Below are positions 6,197 through 15,969 of a stretch of DNA of 64,000 nt, one piece after another. How positions within the stretch are numbered: the first letter of the stretch is position 1; each line of letters starts with the position of its first letter. Source of the stretch: Actinomyces culturomici. Lineage in GTDB: Bacteria; Actinomycetota; Actinomycetes; Actinomycetales; Actinomycetaceae. The notes under the pieces were generated by a model, which saw nothing but the letters and a program-made list of their open reading frames with translations, was not told where the DNA came from and ran no database searches. Both the position numbers and the translations under genes were made by a program. The stretch lies in NCBI RefSeq assembly GCF_900499005.1, contig NZ_LS991317.1, positions 222,737 through 286,736 of the forward strand, in the 5' to 3' direction.

Positions 6197-8712
6197 CCGA
6201 CGAGCTCGAAGCGCCCGGTCGCGATCGCCGACCCGAGCGCGATGACGGGCACGGCGAGGGCTGCAGCGAGCATGAGGAAGTCGGGCCATCCGACGCGCGA
6301 CTCGCGCGCCCAAGTCCTCGGCCAGGGCGCCCCGAATCCGCGCGCCTCCATCGTGAGGGAGAGCTTCGCCGAACGGCGCAGCGCGAAGACGAGGAGGGCG
6401 AAGGACCCGCGAGCGGCGGAGACGACCTTGTGGGCGTCGCCGATGCCGCGGATCCGTCGGGCCTCTTCGAGCGCCTTCCAGTCCGCAGTCATGAGCCCGA
6501 CCATCCGCGCGGCCGCCAAGGTCGCGAGGACGGGACGGGCGGGCAGGCGCAGCACCTGGGCGAGCCCATCGGCCATGTCGGTCGGGTCGATCCTCGAGAG
6601 GAGGACGATCGCCGGCATGCCGATCGCGAGGACCCGCAGGAGGATCGCGGCGGCGAGCACGCAGGAGCGCTCCGAGACGACGATCGGTCCGAAGGACCAG
6701 AAGATCGCGCCGCCCGGGTCGGCGTAGAGGAGCATCGAGAGCGCCGCGAGGGGCGCGGCGATGAAGAGGGGCGACATCCGCACGAGGAGGTCGCGCACGC
6801 GAATCCTCGAGGCGGCGACGAAGCCGAGCTCGAGGAGCAGGGCGATCGAGGGCGTCATCGCGTCGACGGAGGCGACGAGCGGAGTCGTCATGAGGATGAG
6901 GGCGAGGACGTGGGTCACGGGGTTGACCCGATCGAGGAGGGAGCGGATCGGGCGGGCGGCCGATGATGAGCCTTCGGACGCCGGTGAAGCGGAATTCGCC
7001 GGTGAAGCGCCGGGCGCCGACGGAGCCGCCGACGGCGAGGAATCCGTGTCACGAGCCTCTTCCGAAGCCGCGATCGCGTCCGCGCCGACGGGGGAGACGG
7101 AGGAGTCGGCGAGCTCCCCGGCAGAGCGCGGGTCCCCCGAATCGGAGGATTCGTCCGCCGCGGCGGACCCCAGCCTCCCGAGGTCGACGACGTTGTCCCC
7201 CATCGCCGCGACGTAGGCGGGGTCGTGGGAGATGGAGACGAGCGTCGTGCCGCGGGCGCGGGCGGCGCGCAGGAGCTCGACGAGGGCGAGCCACGTGCGC
7301 CGGTCCTGCCCGAAGGTCGGCTCGTCGAGGATGAGGAGCTCGGGCGCGCTGATGAGGGCGGTCGCGACGGAGAGGCGCCGCTTCTCGCCGCCGGAGAGCG
7401 ACATAGGACTCGCCTCGGCGAGAGCCGTGAGGCCGAGCGCCTCGAGGTGGGAGTCGACGAGGGCCGCGAGCTCGGCGCCCTCGACGCCGGAGATGCGCGG
7501 GCCGATCTCGAGCTCCTCGCGGACGGTGCGCGCGACGAATTGGTACTCGGGCTCCTGGAAGACCATGGAGACGCGTCCGAGGAGGTCCTTCGACGACCAG
7601 TCGTGCGGGTCGGCGGACTCGCCGGGAAGGCCCGCGGCGGGCGCGGCCTCGATGCGGCCGGCCAGCTGCGGGAGGAGGCCCGCGAGCGTGAGCGCGAGGG
7701 TCGTCTTCCCGGTCCCGTTCGCGCCGATGAGGCAGGTGGACGCGCCGCGCGGCACGTCGAGGTCGATGCCCGTGCGGACCGGCCGCCCGGGCGCGTACCC
7801 GATCTCGAGGTCCCGGACGGAGAGGATCGACGAGGGCGGGGCGGCGGTCCCGGAGGGGGAGTCGGGAGACCCGGTCGCCGACCGCGCCGCCTCGGCCCCA
7901 GAATCGTCGAGTTCGGCGGCGACGTCGTCCCCGGGGAGCCAGATGCCGCGCTCGCGCAGGCGCGCGCCCTCGGACGCGAGGACCGCGTCGATGGGCCCGT
8001 CGGCGGCGATCCGGCCGTCGAGGACGATGATCACCCGGTCGACGAGGTCGGCCCACACGTCGACGCGGTGCTCGATGACGACGAGGGTCGCGCCGCTCGC
8101 CTCGAGGACGCGCTCGACGGCGTCGCGCACGCCCGCGACGCCGACGGGGTCGAGGTTCGCGGTCGGCTCGTCGAGGAGCAGGAGGCCCGGGCGCATCGCG
8201 AGGACGGAGGCGAGGGCGAGGCGCTGCTTCTGCCCGCCGGAGAGCCGGGAGGTCGACCTGGAGCGGGCGACCTCGAGTCCGACCGAGTCGAGGGAGGCGT
8301 CGACGCGCGGCCAGATCGCCTCGCGCGCCACCGCGAGGTTCTCGAGCCCGAAGGCGACGTCGTCGCCGACGCGGGCGAGGACGACCTGCGCCTCCGGATC
8401 CTGCATGACGAGGCCGATCCGGCCCCGTCGTTCCTCGGGCGCGGCGCCGTCGACGAGGAGGGAGCCCTGCGACTCGCCCTCGTCCTCGCCGCCGAGGAGG
8501 CCGGCGAGCCCGGACATGAGGGTCGACTTCCCCGAACCCGAGGGTCCGAGGACGAGGACGCGCTCGCCGGGCTCAATCCTCAGGTCGACACCGTCGAGCG
8601 CCCAGGCGAGCCGTCCGCCGTGCCGCCAGCCCCAGCCGCGGACGTCGACGGAGCAGGGGCCGATCGCCTCGCGCACGCGGGCGCCGGCCCCCTCGCCGAG
8701 GGTCTCAGACAC
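6193..8712 (-). CDS. ECF thiamine/HMP transporter: fused ATPase pair and T component (YkoD-YkoC fusion)
   Basis: An 839-residue fusion. Domain 1 is an ABC ATPase with Walker A GPSGSGKST (56-64), signature LSGGQKQRLALA (158-169) and Walker B LLLLDEPT. After a Ser/Pro/Gly linker (about 260-295) comes a second ATPase with Walker A GANGTGKTT (330-338), LSGGEKRRLSVA and ILDEPTFGQD. From about residue 600 it becomes a membrane T component with the EARRIRGIG and MEARGFG coupling motifs. Known: ECF importers need two ATPases, a T and an S unit. Here everything but the S unit is one chain. The start is GTG 8712, overlapping the S-component stop. The first linker carries the dispersed GC-rich motif on the opposite strand (7826-7842). 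Confidence 0.9.
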   Translation of the reverse strand: MSETLGEGAGARVREAIGPCSVDVRGWGWRHGGRLAWALDGVDLRIEPGERVLVLGPSGSGKSTLMSGLAGLLGGEDEGESQGSLLVDGAAPEERRGRIGLVMQDPEAQVVLARVGDDVAFGLENLAVAREAIWPRVDASLDSVGLEVARSRSTSRLSGGQKQRLALASVLAMRPGLLLLDEPTANLDPVGVAGVRDAVERVLEASGATLVVIEHRVDVWADLVDRVIIVLDGRIAADGPIDAVLASEGARLRERGIWLPGDDVAAELDDSGAEAARSATGSPDSPSGTAAPPSSILSVRDLEIGYAPGRPVRTGIDLDVPRGASTCLIGANGTGKTTLALTLAGLLPQLAGRIEAAPAAGLPGESADPHDWSSKDLLGRVSMVFQEPEYQFVARTVREELEIGPRISGVEGAELAALVDSHLEALGLTALAEASPMSLSGGEKRRLSVATALISAPELLILDEPTFGQDRRTWLALVELLRAARARGTTLVSISHDPAYVAAMGDNVVDLGRLGSAAADESSDSGDPRSAGELADSSVSPVGADAIAASEEARDTDSSPSAAPSAPGASPANSASPASEGSSSAARPIRSLLDRVNPVTHVLALILMTTPLVASVDAMTPSIALLLELGFVAASRIRVRDLLVRMSPLFIAAPLAALSMLLYADPGGAIFWSFGPIVVSERSCVLAAAILLRVLAIGMPAIVLLSRIDPTDMADGLAQVLRLPARPVLATLAAARMVGLMTADWKALEEARRIRGIGDAHKVVSAARGSFALLVFALRRSAKLSLTMEARGFGAPWPRTWARESRVGWPDFLMLAAALAVPVIALGSAIATGRFELVG

Positions 8713-9310
8713 GGGAGCGGACCTCGCGCCCCGCGGCGAAGCGGTCGAGCGCGCCGGTGCGCGCGAGGCCGCGCATGAGGACCCAGCCGAGGCCGCCGGC
8801 GAGGACGGCGCCGGAGATCACGCAGGTGACGAGGTAGACGGTGAGGAAGAGCGGGCCCTTCTCGATGTGGCCGTACATGTAGAGCTCGAGGACCCACTCG
8901 AAGGCGGCCGACAGGGCGCCGCCGAGGGCGATGATCATCGGCGAGAAACGACGGTAGAGGAGGATCGCGAGGACGATCTCGACGCCGAGGCCCTGGATGA
9001 TCCCGGAGAAAAGGGCGGTGATGCCCCATTCGGAGCCGACCGCCGATTCGACGGAGGCGGCGATGACTTCGACGAGGATCGCGGCGCCGGGCTTGCGGAT
9101 GACGAGCCCGCCAAGCGTGCCGCCGAGCAGCCAGCCGCCGAGGAGCAGACCGGAGAGGCCCGGGGTGAGGGCGTCGAGGACGCCGCCGGTGAGACCGTAG
9201 ACCTGGTCCCACACGAGGAAGATGACGCCGACGGCGACGCCGAGGACGGCGGCGGTCACCATGTCGACGACGCGCCATCCGAGGCGCGGATTGGAAGCGG
9301 TGGTGCCCAT
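8705..9310 (-). CDS. ykoE: YkoE-type substrate-binding (S) component of thiamine/HMP ECF transporter
   Basis: A 201-residue membrane protein with about six hydrophobic segments. The N-terminal LGVAVGVIFLVWDQVYG and ALSAAFEWVLELYMYG patterns are characteristic of YkoE. Known: YkoE is the specificity subunit for thiamine or its pyrimidine moiety. The TPP riboswitch directly upstream supports this. A strong ribosome site (gaggag) precedes ATG 9310, and its last codons overlap the next gene by 8 bases, giving a three-gene operon. Confidence 0.9.
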   Translation of the reverse strand: MGTTASNPRLGWRVVDMVTAAVLGVAVGVIFLVWDQVYGLTGGVLDALTPGLSGLLLGGWLLGGTLGGLVIRKPGAAILVEVIAASVESAVGSEWGITALFSGIIQGLGVEIVLAILLYRRFSPMIIALGGALSAAFEWVLELYMYGHIEKGPLFLTVYLVTCVISGAVLAGGLGWVLMRGLARTGALDRFAAGREVRSRV

Positions 9311-9357
9311 GCTGGAGTTTCTCCTCTCGTTCGCAGCACGGTGCGCACGAGACGGCA

Positions 9358-9450
9358 GCCTCCCTACGCCGGTATGAGCCGGTTCAGGTTCGACGGTCGA
9401 GGGCCTGTGGCCCTCCTCTCAACCCGGTTCTCCGGGTTCCCGTGGCACTG
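9358..9450 (-). promoter_or_regulatory. TPP riboswitch (THI element)
   Basis: Read on the minus strand, the segment shows the conserved TPP aptamer cores: acggg near the 5' end, gttgagagg (the CTGAGA box, 9413-9421), gaacctgaaccgg and the closing ccggcgtaggga. It lies about 50 bases before ykoE. Downstream, the ribosome-site sequence ggagaaactcc (9314-9324) is self-complementary and could fold to hide the gaggag. This suggests control of translation start: bound TPP shuts the transporter operon off. The sequestration detail is inference. Confidence 0.93.
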
Positions 9451-9571
9451 GTGTCAGCCTAGCCGTAGGCGAACCGGCGGGCGAATCCTCCCGCGGATGC
9501 GCGAGGCGCCGTGCACGGATGCGCGCGGGGAGAAGGAATGCGGCGGCGCCGCGGTCCTGCGGTGACCGCGC

Positions 9572-10990
9572 TCAGCGCCCGCCGAGCTCCCCGCGCTCGG
9601 CCCGGCGGAGCATCCGCTGCCGGTTGACGAGGGCGGCGCCGACGATGAAGACGATCCACACGAGCGAGGTGAGGAGGCCGGCGCGCGTATCGGGGAAGAG
9701 CGCGAGGACGACGACCATGAGCGCCATGAAGACGATGACGACCCAGGCGGACAGGGCGCCGCCGGGGGCCTTGAAGGTCGAGGCCGCGTGGAGGGCGGGG
9801 CGCCTGCGGAGGAAGAGGAGGTAGGAGACGACGATGACGACCCACACGCCCATGAAGAGGGTCGCCGACATCGAGGTGACGAGCGTGAAGGCGCCGGAGA
9901 TCGAGTCGCCGAAGGACATGAGGACGATCGCGGAGAGGAGGAACACGCAGGAGAGGAAGAGGGCGTTGCGCGGGACGTGCCGCTTCGAGAGCCGGTGGAA
10001 GACGGCGGGCGCGTCGCCGCGGCCCGCGAGTCCGAAGAGCATCCGCGAGGTCGAGTAGATGCCGGAGTTCGCCGAGGACGCCGCCGAGGTGAGGACGACG
10101 AGGTTGACGACGGTCGCGGCGGCGCCGAACCCGGTCATGGAGAACATCGTGACGAAGGGGGAGCGCTCGGGGCTCACCTGGTCCCAGGGCGTCACCATCA
10201 TGATCGCCGCGAGGGCCGCGATGTAGAAGAGCATGATGCGCACGGGGATCGAGTTGATCGCCTTCGGGAGGGTCTTCTCGGGGTCGGCGGTCTCGGCGAC
10301 GGTCGTGCCGACGAGCTCGATGCCGACGAAGGCGAAGAGGGCGATCTGGAAGCCTCCGAGGAAGCCCGTGAAGCCCGTCGGGAAGAGTCCGCCGTGGCTC
10401 CAGAGGTTGGAGACGGCGGCGGCGGTGCCGGCCTCGTCGACGGTGCGGAGGGCGACCATCGCGAAGCCGACGACGACGAGGGCGAGGATCGCGATGATCT
10501 TCACGAGGGCGAACCAGAACTCGGTCTCCCCGAAGGCCTTCACGGTCATCGCGTTGAGCGTGAAGAGGAGGATCGTCATCGCGGTGATGGGGATCCACGC
10601 GGGCGTGTTCGGCCACCAGAACCGCACGTATCCGGTGATCGCGACCATGTCGGCGACGCCGGTGACGACCCAGCACATCCAGTAGGTCCAGCCGGTGACG
10701 AAGCCGGCCCACGGTCCGATGAGGTCGCGCGCGATGTCGGCGAAGGTCGCGTAGCGCGCGTCCGAGAGGAGGAGCTCGCCCATCGCCCGCATGAAGAGGA
10801 AGAGGACGGAGCCGATGAGGAGGTAGACGAGGAGCACGGAGGGTCCGGCCGTCGCGATCGTCTTGCCCGATCCCATGAAGAGTCCGGTGCCGATGGCTCC
10901 GCCGATGGCGATGAGCTGGACGTGGCGGTTCTTGAGGTTGCGCTGGAGGCGGTCGGCCGCGGGTTGCGCGGCGGGGTCCTTCGCGGACAT
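9572..10990 (-). CDS. APC-superfamily amino acid permease (D-Ser/D-Ala/Gly transporter, CycA-like)
   Basis: A 472-residue protein with about 12 membrane segments. The N-terminal signature LKNRHVQLIAIGGAIGTGLF and the RGDAPAVFHRLSKRHVPRNAL loop are diagnostic of the CycA/AroP group of proton-coupled amino acid permeases. CycA relatives take up D-serine, D-alanine and glycine; AroP-like specificity cannot be excluded. ATG 10990 is chosen because agggaa lies just upstream. The frame extends 32 codons further upstream but without homology. Single-gene unit, divergent from the DUF2218 gene. Confidence 0.88.
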   Translation of the reverse strand: MSAKDPAAQPAADRLQRNLKNRHVQLIAIGGAIGTGLFMGSGKTIATAGPSVLLVYLLIGSVLFLFMRAMGELLLSDARYATFADIARDLIGPWAGFVTGWTYWMCWVVTGVADMVAITGYVRFWWPNTPAWIPITAMTILLFTLNAMTVKAFGETEFWFALVKIIAILALVVVGFAMVALRTVDEAGTAAAVSNLWSHGGLFPTGFTGFLGGFQIALFAFVGIELVGTTVAETADPEKTLPKAINSIPVRIMLFYIAALAAIMMVTPWDQVSPERSPFVTMFSMTGFGAAATVVNLVVLTSAASSANSGIYSTSRMLFGLAGRGDAPAVFHRLSKRHVPRNALFLSCVFLLSAIVLMSFGDSISGAFTLVTSMSATLFMGVWVVIVVSYLLFLRRRPALHAASTFKAPGGALSAWVVIVFMALMVVVLALFPDTRAGLLTSLVWIVFIVGAALVNRQRMLRRAERGELGGR

Positions 10991-11170
10991 CGGGTTCCCT
11001 TCGGATGTCGGTGCGGCGCGGTGGCGCCCGCCCGTGGATCGGGCCCACGGTACTCCCCGCCGCTTCGGGGAGGGGACGGCGACCACGGGGAGGACGCGGT
11101 GGCGGATCCCTCATGCCGCATTCCGAGACCCCGTCTGGCAGGGTCGCCGAAGAAAGGTGAGGATGACCTT

Positions 11171-11566
11171 ATGAACTCGACTCGACTCCGCTCGCTCGCC
11201 CGCGTCGCGACCGATCGTCCGGCCCGCTACGGCAAGCAGCTCTGCGCGCACATGGGCCGCAAGATCGACGCCGCCTGGGACGAGGGCTCCTCGACCGGGC
11301 GCCTCGTCTTCGCGAGGGACGGCGTCGAGTCCGGAGCATGCCGCCTCACCTGCGACGACGATGTGCTGGTCCCCTCGCTCGACACCGATCCGGCGGAGGC
11401 CGAAAGGCTCGAGACGGTGGTCGGCGTCCACCTCGCGCGCTTCGGCGCGAAGGACTCCCTCGTCGCGGTCTGGGACCGCGAGGGCGCGGCCGGGTCGACT
11501 CAGGGGCCCTTCACGCCCGAGGAGGTCGCCGAGCGCAACCGCCTCAAGCGCGAGGCGCGCGCCTGA
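11171..11566 (+). CDS. DUF2218 domain protein
   Basis: A 131-residue soluble protein. Residues 15-105 match the DUF2218 pattern: RPARYGKQLCAHMGRK at the start, a central strand pair containing GRLVFARDG, and a late HLARFG...LVAVWDRE segment. DUF2218 is common in Actinobacteria and of unknown function, sometimes beside iron-siderophore genes; no such neighbours are present. A charged tail of about 25 residues follows. aaggtgagg upstream of ATG 11171 may serve as the ribosome site. Confidence 0.85.
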   Translation: MNSTRLRSLARVATDRPARYGKQLCAHMGRKIDAAWDEGSSTGRLVFARDGVESGACRLTCDDDVLVPSLDTDPAEAERLETVVGVHLARFGAKDSLVAVWDREGAAGSTQGPFTPEEVAERNRLKREARA

Positions 11567-11602
11567 GAGACGACTCGCGATAGACGCGCCGAACGACCGG
11601 AG

Positions 11603-12076
11603 TCAGCCTTCGAGGTGCTTCGCGAGCGAGGCGAGAGCCTCGTCCCACATGCCGGCCTCGTCGTCCCAGGCCTGACGGGCCTCGTCCTCGTCCTCGGAAA
11701 CCGACGAGAGGCCGGACTCCTCGACGTGGACGACGACGGAGCCGGACTCCTCGGAGAGTGAGACCTCGACGCGGGTCGCGCGATCCTCAGGGAGTTCGTC
11801 GCTCGCGAGCGGGAACCAGCGGAAGGAGACGACGTCCATCGGGTCCTCGTCCGCCTTCTCGACGAGCCACTCCCCCGCGTCCGGATCGGTGACGCGGTAG
11901 ACGCCGTCATCGCCGAGCGCGACCTCGTGATCGCCGAGGGGGCCGTCGTTCATCCACCAGCCGGGTTCCGAGACGACCGCCCACACGTCCTCGACGGACG
12001 CCGAGATCGCGCGTTCGGTCTCCACGCGGTCGAAATCCTCTTCCGGCTGTGCCGAGTGATCGTCGAAGAAGTCCAT
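11603..12076 (-). CDS. SRPBCC (START/AHSA1-like) domain protein
   Basis: A 157-residue acidic protein. The fold's opening pattern TERAISASVEDVWAVVSEPGWW (split here around residues 19-41), strands with VVSFRWFPLA and VEVSLSEESGSVVVHVEES, and a C-terminal helix MWDEALASLAKHLE fit SRPBCC ligand-binding domains of the AHSA1 type. It has no signal peptide. Such proteins often accompany ArsR regulators; none is adjacent. Ligand unknown. It is transcribed towards the DUF2218 gene. Confidence 0.8.
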   Translation of the reverse strand: MDFFDDHSAQPEEDFDRVETERAISASVEDVWAVVSEPGWWMNDGPLGDHEVALGDDGVYRVTDPDAGEWLVEKADEDPMDVVSFRWFPLASDELPEDRATRVEVSLSEESGSVVVHVEESGLSSVSEDEDEARQAWDDEAGMWDEALASLAKHLEG

Positions 12077-12255
12077 GCGTCAACGGTAGTCGTCTCATCA
12101 CCCGGTCGGGAGGCGATCGGGCTGAACACCCCACGAACTGCAAGGACGCGAGAATTCGGGTCCCTAGTCCCGGACATTCGTTCAAATTTCCTCTTAGCGT
12201 GATGAAACGCCTTGCACGAACATGAGGCGGACCACCCCGACACCGAGGAGTTCCC

Positions 12256-13797
12256 ATGCGCATCGGCGTCCCGTCCGAGGGCCCCGCTCAACCGCTCGTC
12301 GCGCTCGCCCCGCAGACGATCGGCCTCGTCGCGAAGCTCGGCCACGAGGTCCTCGTCGAGCGCGGCGCGGGCGCCTCCGCCTCCTTCCCCGACTCCGCCT
12401 ACGAGGAGGCCGGAGCGCTCCTCGCCGACGCCGACGAGGTCTGGGCGTGCGACGCCGTCGTCGCCCTCGACGCCCCCGACGACGCGCTCATCGCGCAGAT
12501 GCGCCCGGGCGCCCTCCTCATCGCGCGTCTCGCCCCGCAGCGCACCCCGGGCCTCGCCGAGCGCCTCGCGCCGACCGGCATCACGGCCCTCGCGATGGAC
12601 GCGGTCCCGAGGATCTCGCGCGCCCAGGCGATGGACGTCCTCTCCTCCCAGGCGAACGTCGCCGGCTACCGCGCCGTCGTCGAAGCCGCGGCACGATTCG
12701 GCCGCGTCTTCACCGGACAGGTGACCGCCGCCGGGAAGATGCCGCCCGCGAAGGTCTACGTCATCGGCGCGGGCGTCGCCGGGCTCGCCGCGATCGGCAC
12801 CGCGAACTCGATGGGCGCCCAGGTGAGCGCCACCGACGTCCGCCCCGAGGTCGGCGAGCAGGTCGAGTCGATGGGCGCCTCCTTCGTCCCTCTCCCCACC
12901 GCACAGGAGCGGTCCGCCGACGGCTACGCGAAGGCGATGGACGAGGACGCGGCGGCGGCCGCGAACAGGCTCTACGCCGCTCAGGCGGCGAAGTCCGACA
13001 TCGTCATCACGACCGCGAACATCCCCGGGCGGGCCGCGCCGATCCTCCTCGACGCGGCGGCCGTCGACGCCATGGCCCCGGGCTCCGTCGTCGTCGACAT
13101 GGCGGCCGCGAACGGCGGCAACTGCGCGCTCACCGTTCCCGGCGAGGTCGTCACCACCCCGGGCGGCGTGACGATCGTCGGCTACGAGGATTTCGCCGCC
13201 CGCCTGCCCGCCCAGTCCTCCCAGCTCTACGGGCGCAACGTCGCGAACCTCCTCGCGCTCCTCACCCCGAACAAGGACGGGGAGATCGTCCTCGACTTCG
13301 ACGACGTCATCGTCCGAGGAATCGCGGTCGCCTCCCAGGGGGAGGCGATGTGGCCGCCGCCGCCCATCGCGGTGTCGGCCGCGCCCTCGTCTCCCGAGCC
13401 CTCCCCCGAGGAGGTCGCCGCGCAGGCCCGCGCGAAGGAGGAGGCCCGCGCGCGCTCGAAGCGGCGGATGCTCCTCGGCGGGGCCATCGCGGTCCTCGCG
13501 CTCGCCGCCCTCGTCCTCGCGACTCCGGCGGCAGCGACCGGGCACTACATCGTCCTGCTCCTCGCGGTGATCCTCGGGTTCTACGTGATCTCCAACGTCA
13601 CCCCGGCGCTCCACACACCGCTGATGTCGGTGACGAACGCGATCTCCGGGATCATCCTCATCGGCGCGATCTCGCAGATCGGCGACCCGCATCCGGCGAT
13701 CGCCGGCGCCGCCTTCGTCGCGATCGTCCTCGCGTCGATCAACATCTTCGGCGGCTTCGCCGTCACCCACCGCATGCTCGCGATGTTCCGGAAGTGA
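12256..13797 (+). CDS. pntA: NAD(P)(+) transhydrogenase, alpha subunit
   Basis: A 513-residue subunit of the proton-translocating transhydrogenase, which moves hydride between NADH and NADP+ at the cost of proton inflow. The N-terminal NAD(H) domain begins MRIGVPSEG and carries the Rossmann signature [20 protein letters not shown] (about 167-186) and [17 protein letters not shown]. After a Pro/Glu/Ala-rich linker (about 375-395) come three or four membrane helices (about 410-505), so alpha1 and alpha2 are fused as in enterobacteria. gaggag precedes ATG 12256. pntB follows after 8 bases. Confidence 0.95.
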   Translation: MRIGVPSEGPAQPLVALAPQTIGLVAKLGHEVLVERGAGASASFPDSAYEEAGALLADADEVWACDAVVALDAPDDALIAQMRPGALLIARLAPQRTPGLAERLAPTGITALAMDAVPRISRAQAMDVLSSQANVAGYRAVVEAAARFGRVFTGQVTAAGKMPPAKVYVIGAGVAGLAAIGTANSMGAQVSATDVRPEVGEQVESMGASFVPLPTAQERSADGYAKAMDEDAAAAANRLYAAQAAKSDIVITTANIPGRAAPILLDAAAVDAMAPGSVVVDMAAANGGNCALTVPGEVVTTPGGVTIVGYEDFAARLPAQSSQLYGRNVANLLALLTPNKDGEIVLDFDDVIVRGIAVASQGEAMWPPPPIAVSAAPSSPEPSPEEVAAQARAKEEARARSKRRMLLGGAIAVLALAALVLATPAAATGHYIVLLLAVILGFYVISNVTPALHTPLMSVTNAISGIILIGAISQIGDPHPAIAGAAFVAIVLASINIFGGFAVTHRMLAMFRK

Positions 13798-13805
13798 GGC
13801 CGACG

Positions 13806-15284
13806 ATGCTCCCCCTCGAATCCGCCCCCCTCGACCTCTCGGCCCTCGCGCAACCGGTCACCCTCGCCTACATCGCCGCCTCGGTCCTCTTCATCCTCGC
13901 CTGCTCGGGCCTGTCGAAGCACGAGACCGCCGTCGCCGGCAACATCGCGGGCGCCGTCGGCATGGGCGTCGCCTGCGCCGCGGCGATCGCCCTCGTCCTC
14001 GCCTCGGAGCCCGCGCGCGGCGTCCTCGTCACCGCGCTCCTCATCGCGCTCGCGATCGGTCTCGGCGGCGTCATCGGGATCTGGCGGGCGACCCGCGTCG
14101 CGATGACCGGGATGCCGCAGCTCATCGCGATCTTCAACGGGCTCGTCGGGCTCGCGGCCGTCGTCGTCGGCTACGACTCCTACCTCGCGCCCGACGCATC
14201 CTCGCTCTCGCTCGGCGGCTTCCACTTCGGGGAGGTTGTGCTCTCCGTCTTCGTCGGCGCCGTCACCTTCACCGGCTCGATCGTCGCCGGCCTCAAGCTC
14301 GACGGGAAGCTCCCGGGGCGACCGATCCTCCTGCCCGCCCGCAACCTCCTCAACCTCGCCGCCCTCATCGGGTCCCTCGCGCTCGGCGTCCTCTTCGTCC
14401 TGCGCGCCGATCATTCGGCGCCCGCGTGGATCGCCCTCGTCGCCGTGACGTTCATCGCCCTCGCCCTCGGCGTCCACCTCGTCATCGCGATCGGCGGCGG
14501 CGACATGCCCGTCGTCGTCTCGATCATGAACTCCTACTCGGGCTGGGCGTCCGCGTTCACCGGGTTCCTCGTCGACAACGACCTCCTCATCATCACCGGC
14601 GCGATCGTCGGGTCGTCGGGCGCCTACCTCTCCTACCTCATGTGCACAGCGATGAACCGGTCCTTCCTCAACGTCCTCCTCGGAGGATTCGGGACCGACG
14701 CCTCGACCGCGAAGCGCGGAGCCGACGAGGTCGCCGGCGAGATCCACGAGATCGACGCCGAGGCCGTCGCCGAACTCCTCTGCGACGCGCGCCGCGTCGT
14801 CATCACGCCCGGCTACGGCATGGCCGTCGCGCAGGCCCAGTACCCGGTCGCCGCCCTCGTCGAGGACCTCGTCGACCGCGGAGTCGAGGTCGTCTTCGCG
14901 ATCCACCCGGTCGCGGGCCGCCTCCCCGGGCACATGAACGTCCTCCTCGCCGAGGCGAAGGTCCCCTACGACATCGTCCTCGAGATGGACGAGGTGAACG
15001 ACGATTTCGACGATGTCGACGTCGTCCTCGTCATCGGCGCGAACGACACCGTCAACCCCGCCGCCGAGGAGCCCGGCTCCCCGATCGCCGGCATGCCGGT
15101 CCTGCGCGTGTGGGAGGCGAAGCGCGTCATCGTCTTCAAGCGATCGATGGCGACCGGGTACGCGGGCGTCCAGAACCCGCTCTTCTTCAAGGAGAACGCG
15201 TCGATGCTCTTCGGCGATGCGAAGAACACGGTCGAGGCCATCGACCGCGCCGTCGAGATCGGCCGCCCGATCCCCAAGGCGTGA
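13806..15284 (+). CDS. pntB: NAD(P)(+) transhydrogenase, beta subunit
   Basis: A 492-residue membrane subunit. About nine hydrophobic segments (residues 15-290) form the proton channel, including the conserved [14 protein letters not shown] stretch. The C-terminal NADP(H)-binding domain shows [32 protein letters not shown] and [12 protein letters not shown], all hallmarks of domain III. It forms an operon with pntA and ends before a hairpin shared with the convergent DUF2249 gene. Likely job: NADPH supply, balanced with the ferredoxin/NAD(P) oxidoreductase operon 6 kb downstream. Confidence 0.95.
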   Translation: MLPLESAPLDLSALAQPVTLAYIAASVLFILACSGLSKHETAVAGNIAGAVGMGVACAAAIALVLASEPARGVLVTALLIALAIGLGGVIGIWRATRVAMTGMPQLIAIFNGLVGLAAVVVGYDSYLAPDASSLSLGGFHFGEVVLSVFVGAVTFTGSIVAGLKLDGKLPGRPILLPARNLLNLAALIGSLALGVLFVLRADHSAPAWIALVAVTFIALALGVHLVIAIGGGDMPVVVSIMNSYSGWASAFTGFLVDNDLLIITGAIVGSSGAYLSYLMCTAMNRSFLNVLLGGFGTDASTAKRGADEVAGEIHEIDAEAVAELLCDARRVVITPGYGMAVAQAQYPVAALVEDLVDRGVEVVFAIHPVAGRLPGHMNVLLAEAKVPYDIVLEMDEVNDDFDDVDVVLVIGANDTVNPAAEEPGSPIAGMPVLRVWEAKRVIVFKRSMATGYAGVQNPLFFKENASMLFGDAKNTVEAIDRAVEIGRPIPKA

Positions 15285-15317
15285 GGCCGCCGACGCCCGC
15301 CCGCGCCGATACTCGCA

Positions 15318-15349
15318 CCGCCCTCGCCCCGGATGGGGGACGAGGGCGG
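15318..15349. terminator. Bidirectional terminator hairpin between pntB and the DUF2249 gene
   Basis: ccgccctcg (15318-15326) pairs with cgagggcgg (15341-15349), with further pairing inside (cccc with gggg). It lies 33 bases after the pntB stop and 30 bases from the end of the convergent gene, and can serve both. Confidence 0.6.
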
Positions 15350-15378
15350 AGGCGCAGGTTGGAAAGGACGGAGACGAT

Positions 15379-15927
15379 TCAGGCGAGGCGCGTGATCCGG
15401 TAGCGCCAGTCGGCCGGGCCGGCCTCGAGCGTCTCGACGCGGTAGTGCGACTCCGACTCCTGGAGGTGCGCGAAGAGCGGATCGGGCTGGTGCGGGGCGA
15501 CGATCACGATGTTCTCCCCGACCGGGAGCGCGTCCATCGCGGCGAAGAGGACGGGGTGGCGGACGACCTTGGGGATCGAGTGGACGACGAGCTCCTCGAC
15601 GGCGCTCGCCGCGGCGGCGCGCCCGTGGCCGTGGCCGTGCCCATGTCCGCCGCAGCCGCAGCCGGACTTCGCCTCGGGCTCGGCCCCCTCAGCGCGCGCG
15701 TGCCCGTGGCCGCCGCACCCGCAGCCCGCCTTCTCCTCGGCCGGCGCCGCGGCGGCCTCCTGGGCGCGACCGTGTCCACCGCAGCCGCACCCGCCGCCGC
15801 CATGGCCGTGTCCGCCGCAGCCACAGCCGCCCTCGGACTTGAGATCCTCGACGCCGGTGTGCGCGTCGACGAGCGTGAAGGTCTGATGGTTCTTCGAGGG
15901 CGCGGCCTCGGGCAGGGTCTCAGCCAT
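15379..15927 (-). CDS. DUF2249 protein with four N-terminal CGCGGHGH metal-binding-like repeats
   Basis: A 182-residue protein. Residues 33-102 hold four copies of a G-C-G-C-G-G-H-G-(H/R) unit, starting at Cys35, Cys47, Cys69 and Cys90, separated by Ala/Glu-rich spacers; the last is extended by His-Gly pairs. Residues 108-182 are a DUF2249 domain (LVVHSIPKVVRHPVLFAAMDAL, ENIVIVAPHQPDPLFAHL, WRYRITRLA). Known: DUF2249 domains occur with hemerythrins and nitrosative or anaerobic-stress proteins, and bear some resemblance to TusA/SirA-like folds. Eight Cys and seven His in the repeats suggest soft-metal (Cu, Zn, Ni) or Fe-S handling; that is inference. ggaggaga precedes ATG 15927. Confidence 0.85.
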   Translation of the reverse strand: MAETLPEAAPSKNHQTFTLVDAHTGVEDLKSEGGCGCGGHGHGGGGCGCGGHGRAQEAAAAPAEEKAGCGCGGHGHARAEGAEPEAKSGCGCGGHGHGHGHGRAAAASAVEELVVHSIPKVVRHPVLFAAMDALPVGENIVIVAPHQPDPLFAHLQESESHYRVETLEAGPADWRYRITRLA

Positions 15928-15954
15928 GTGGTCTCCTCCAGGAATGGGGCGATA

Positions 15955-15969
15955 TACCCGGTGGGGGTA
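15955..15969. promoter_or_regulatory. Palindrome TACCC-N5-GGGTA upstream of the DUF2249 gene
   Basis: taccc (15955-15959) and gggta (15965-15969) form an inverted repeat 28-42 bases before the DUF2249 start codon. The form recalls the G-rich operators of CsoR/RcnR/CstR-type metal or persulfide sensors. No such regulator gene lies in the window, so the assignment is tentative. Confidence 0.4.

Noticed and set aside
7225-8778. 517-codon plus-strand frame opposite the ECF transporter fusion
   Set aside because: Antisense shadow with Glu/Asp/Gly/Arg-rich nonsense; the minus strand has two complete ABC ATPase motif sets.
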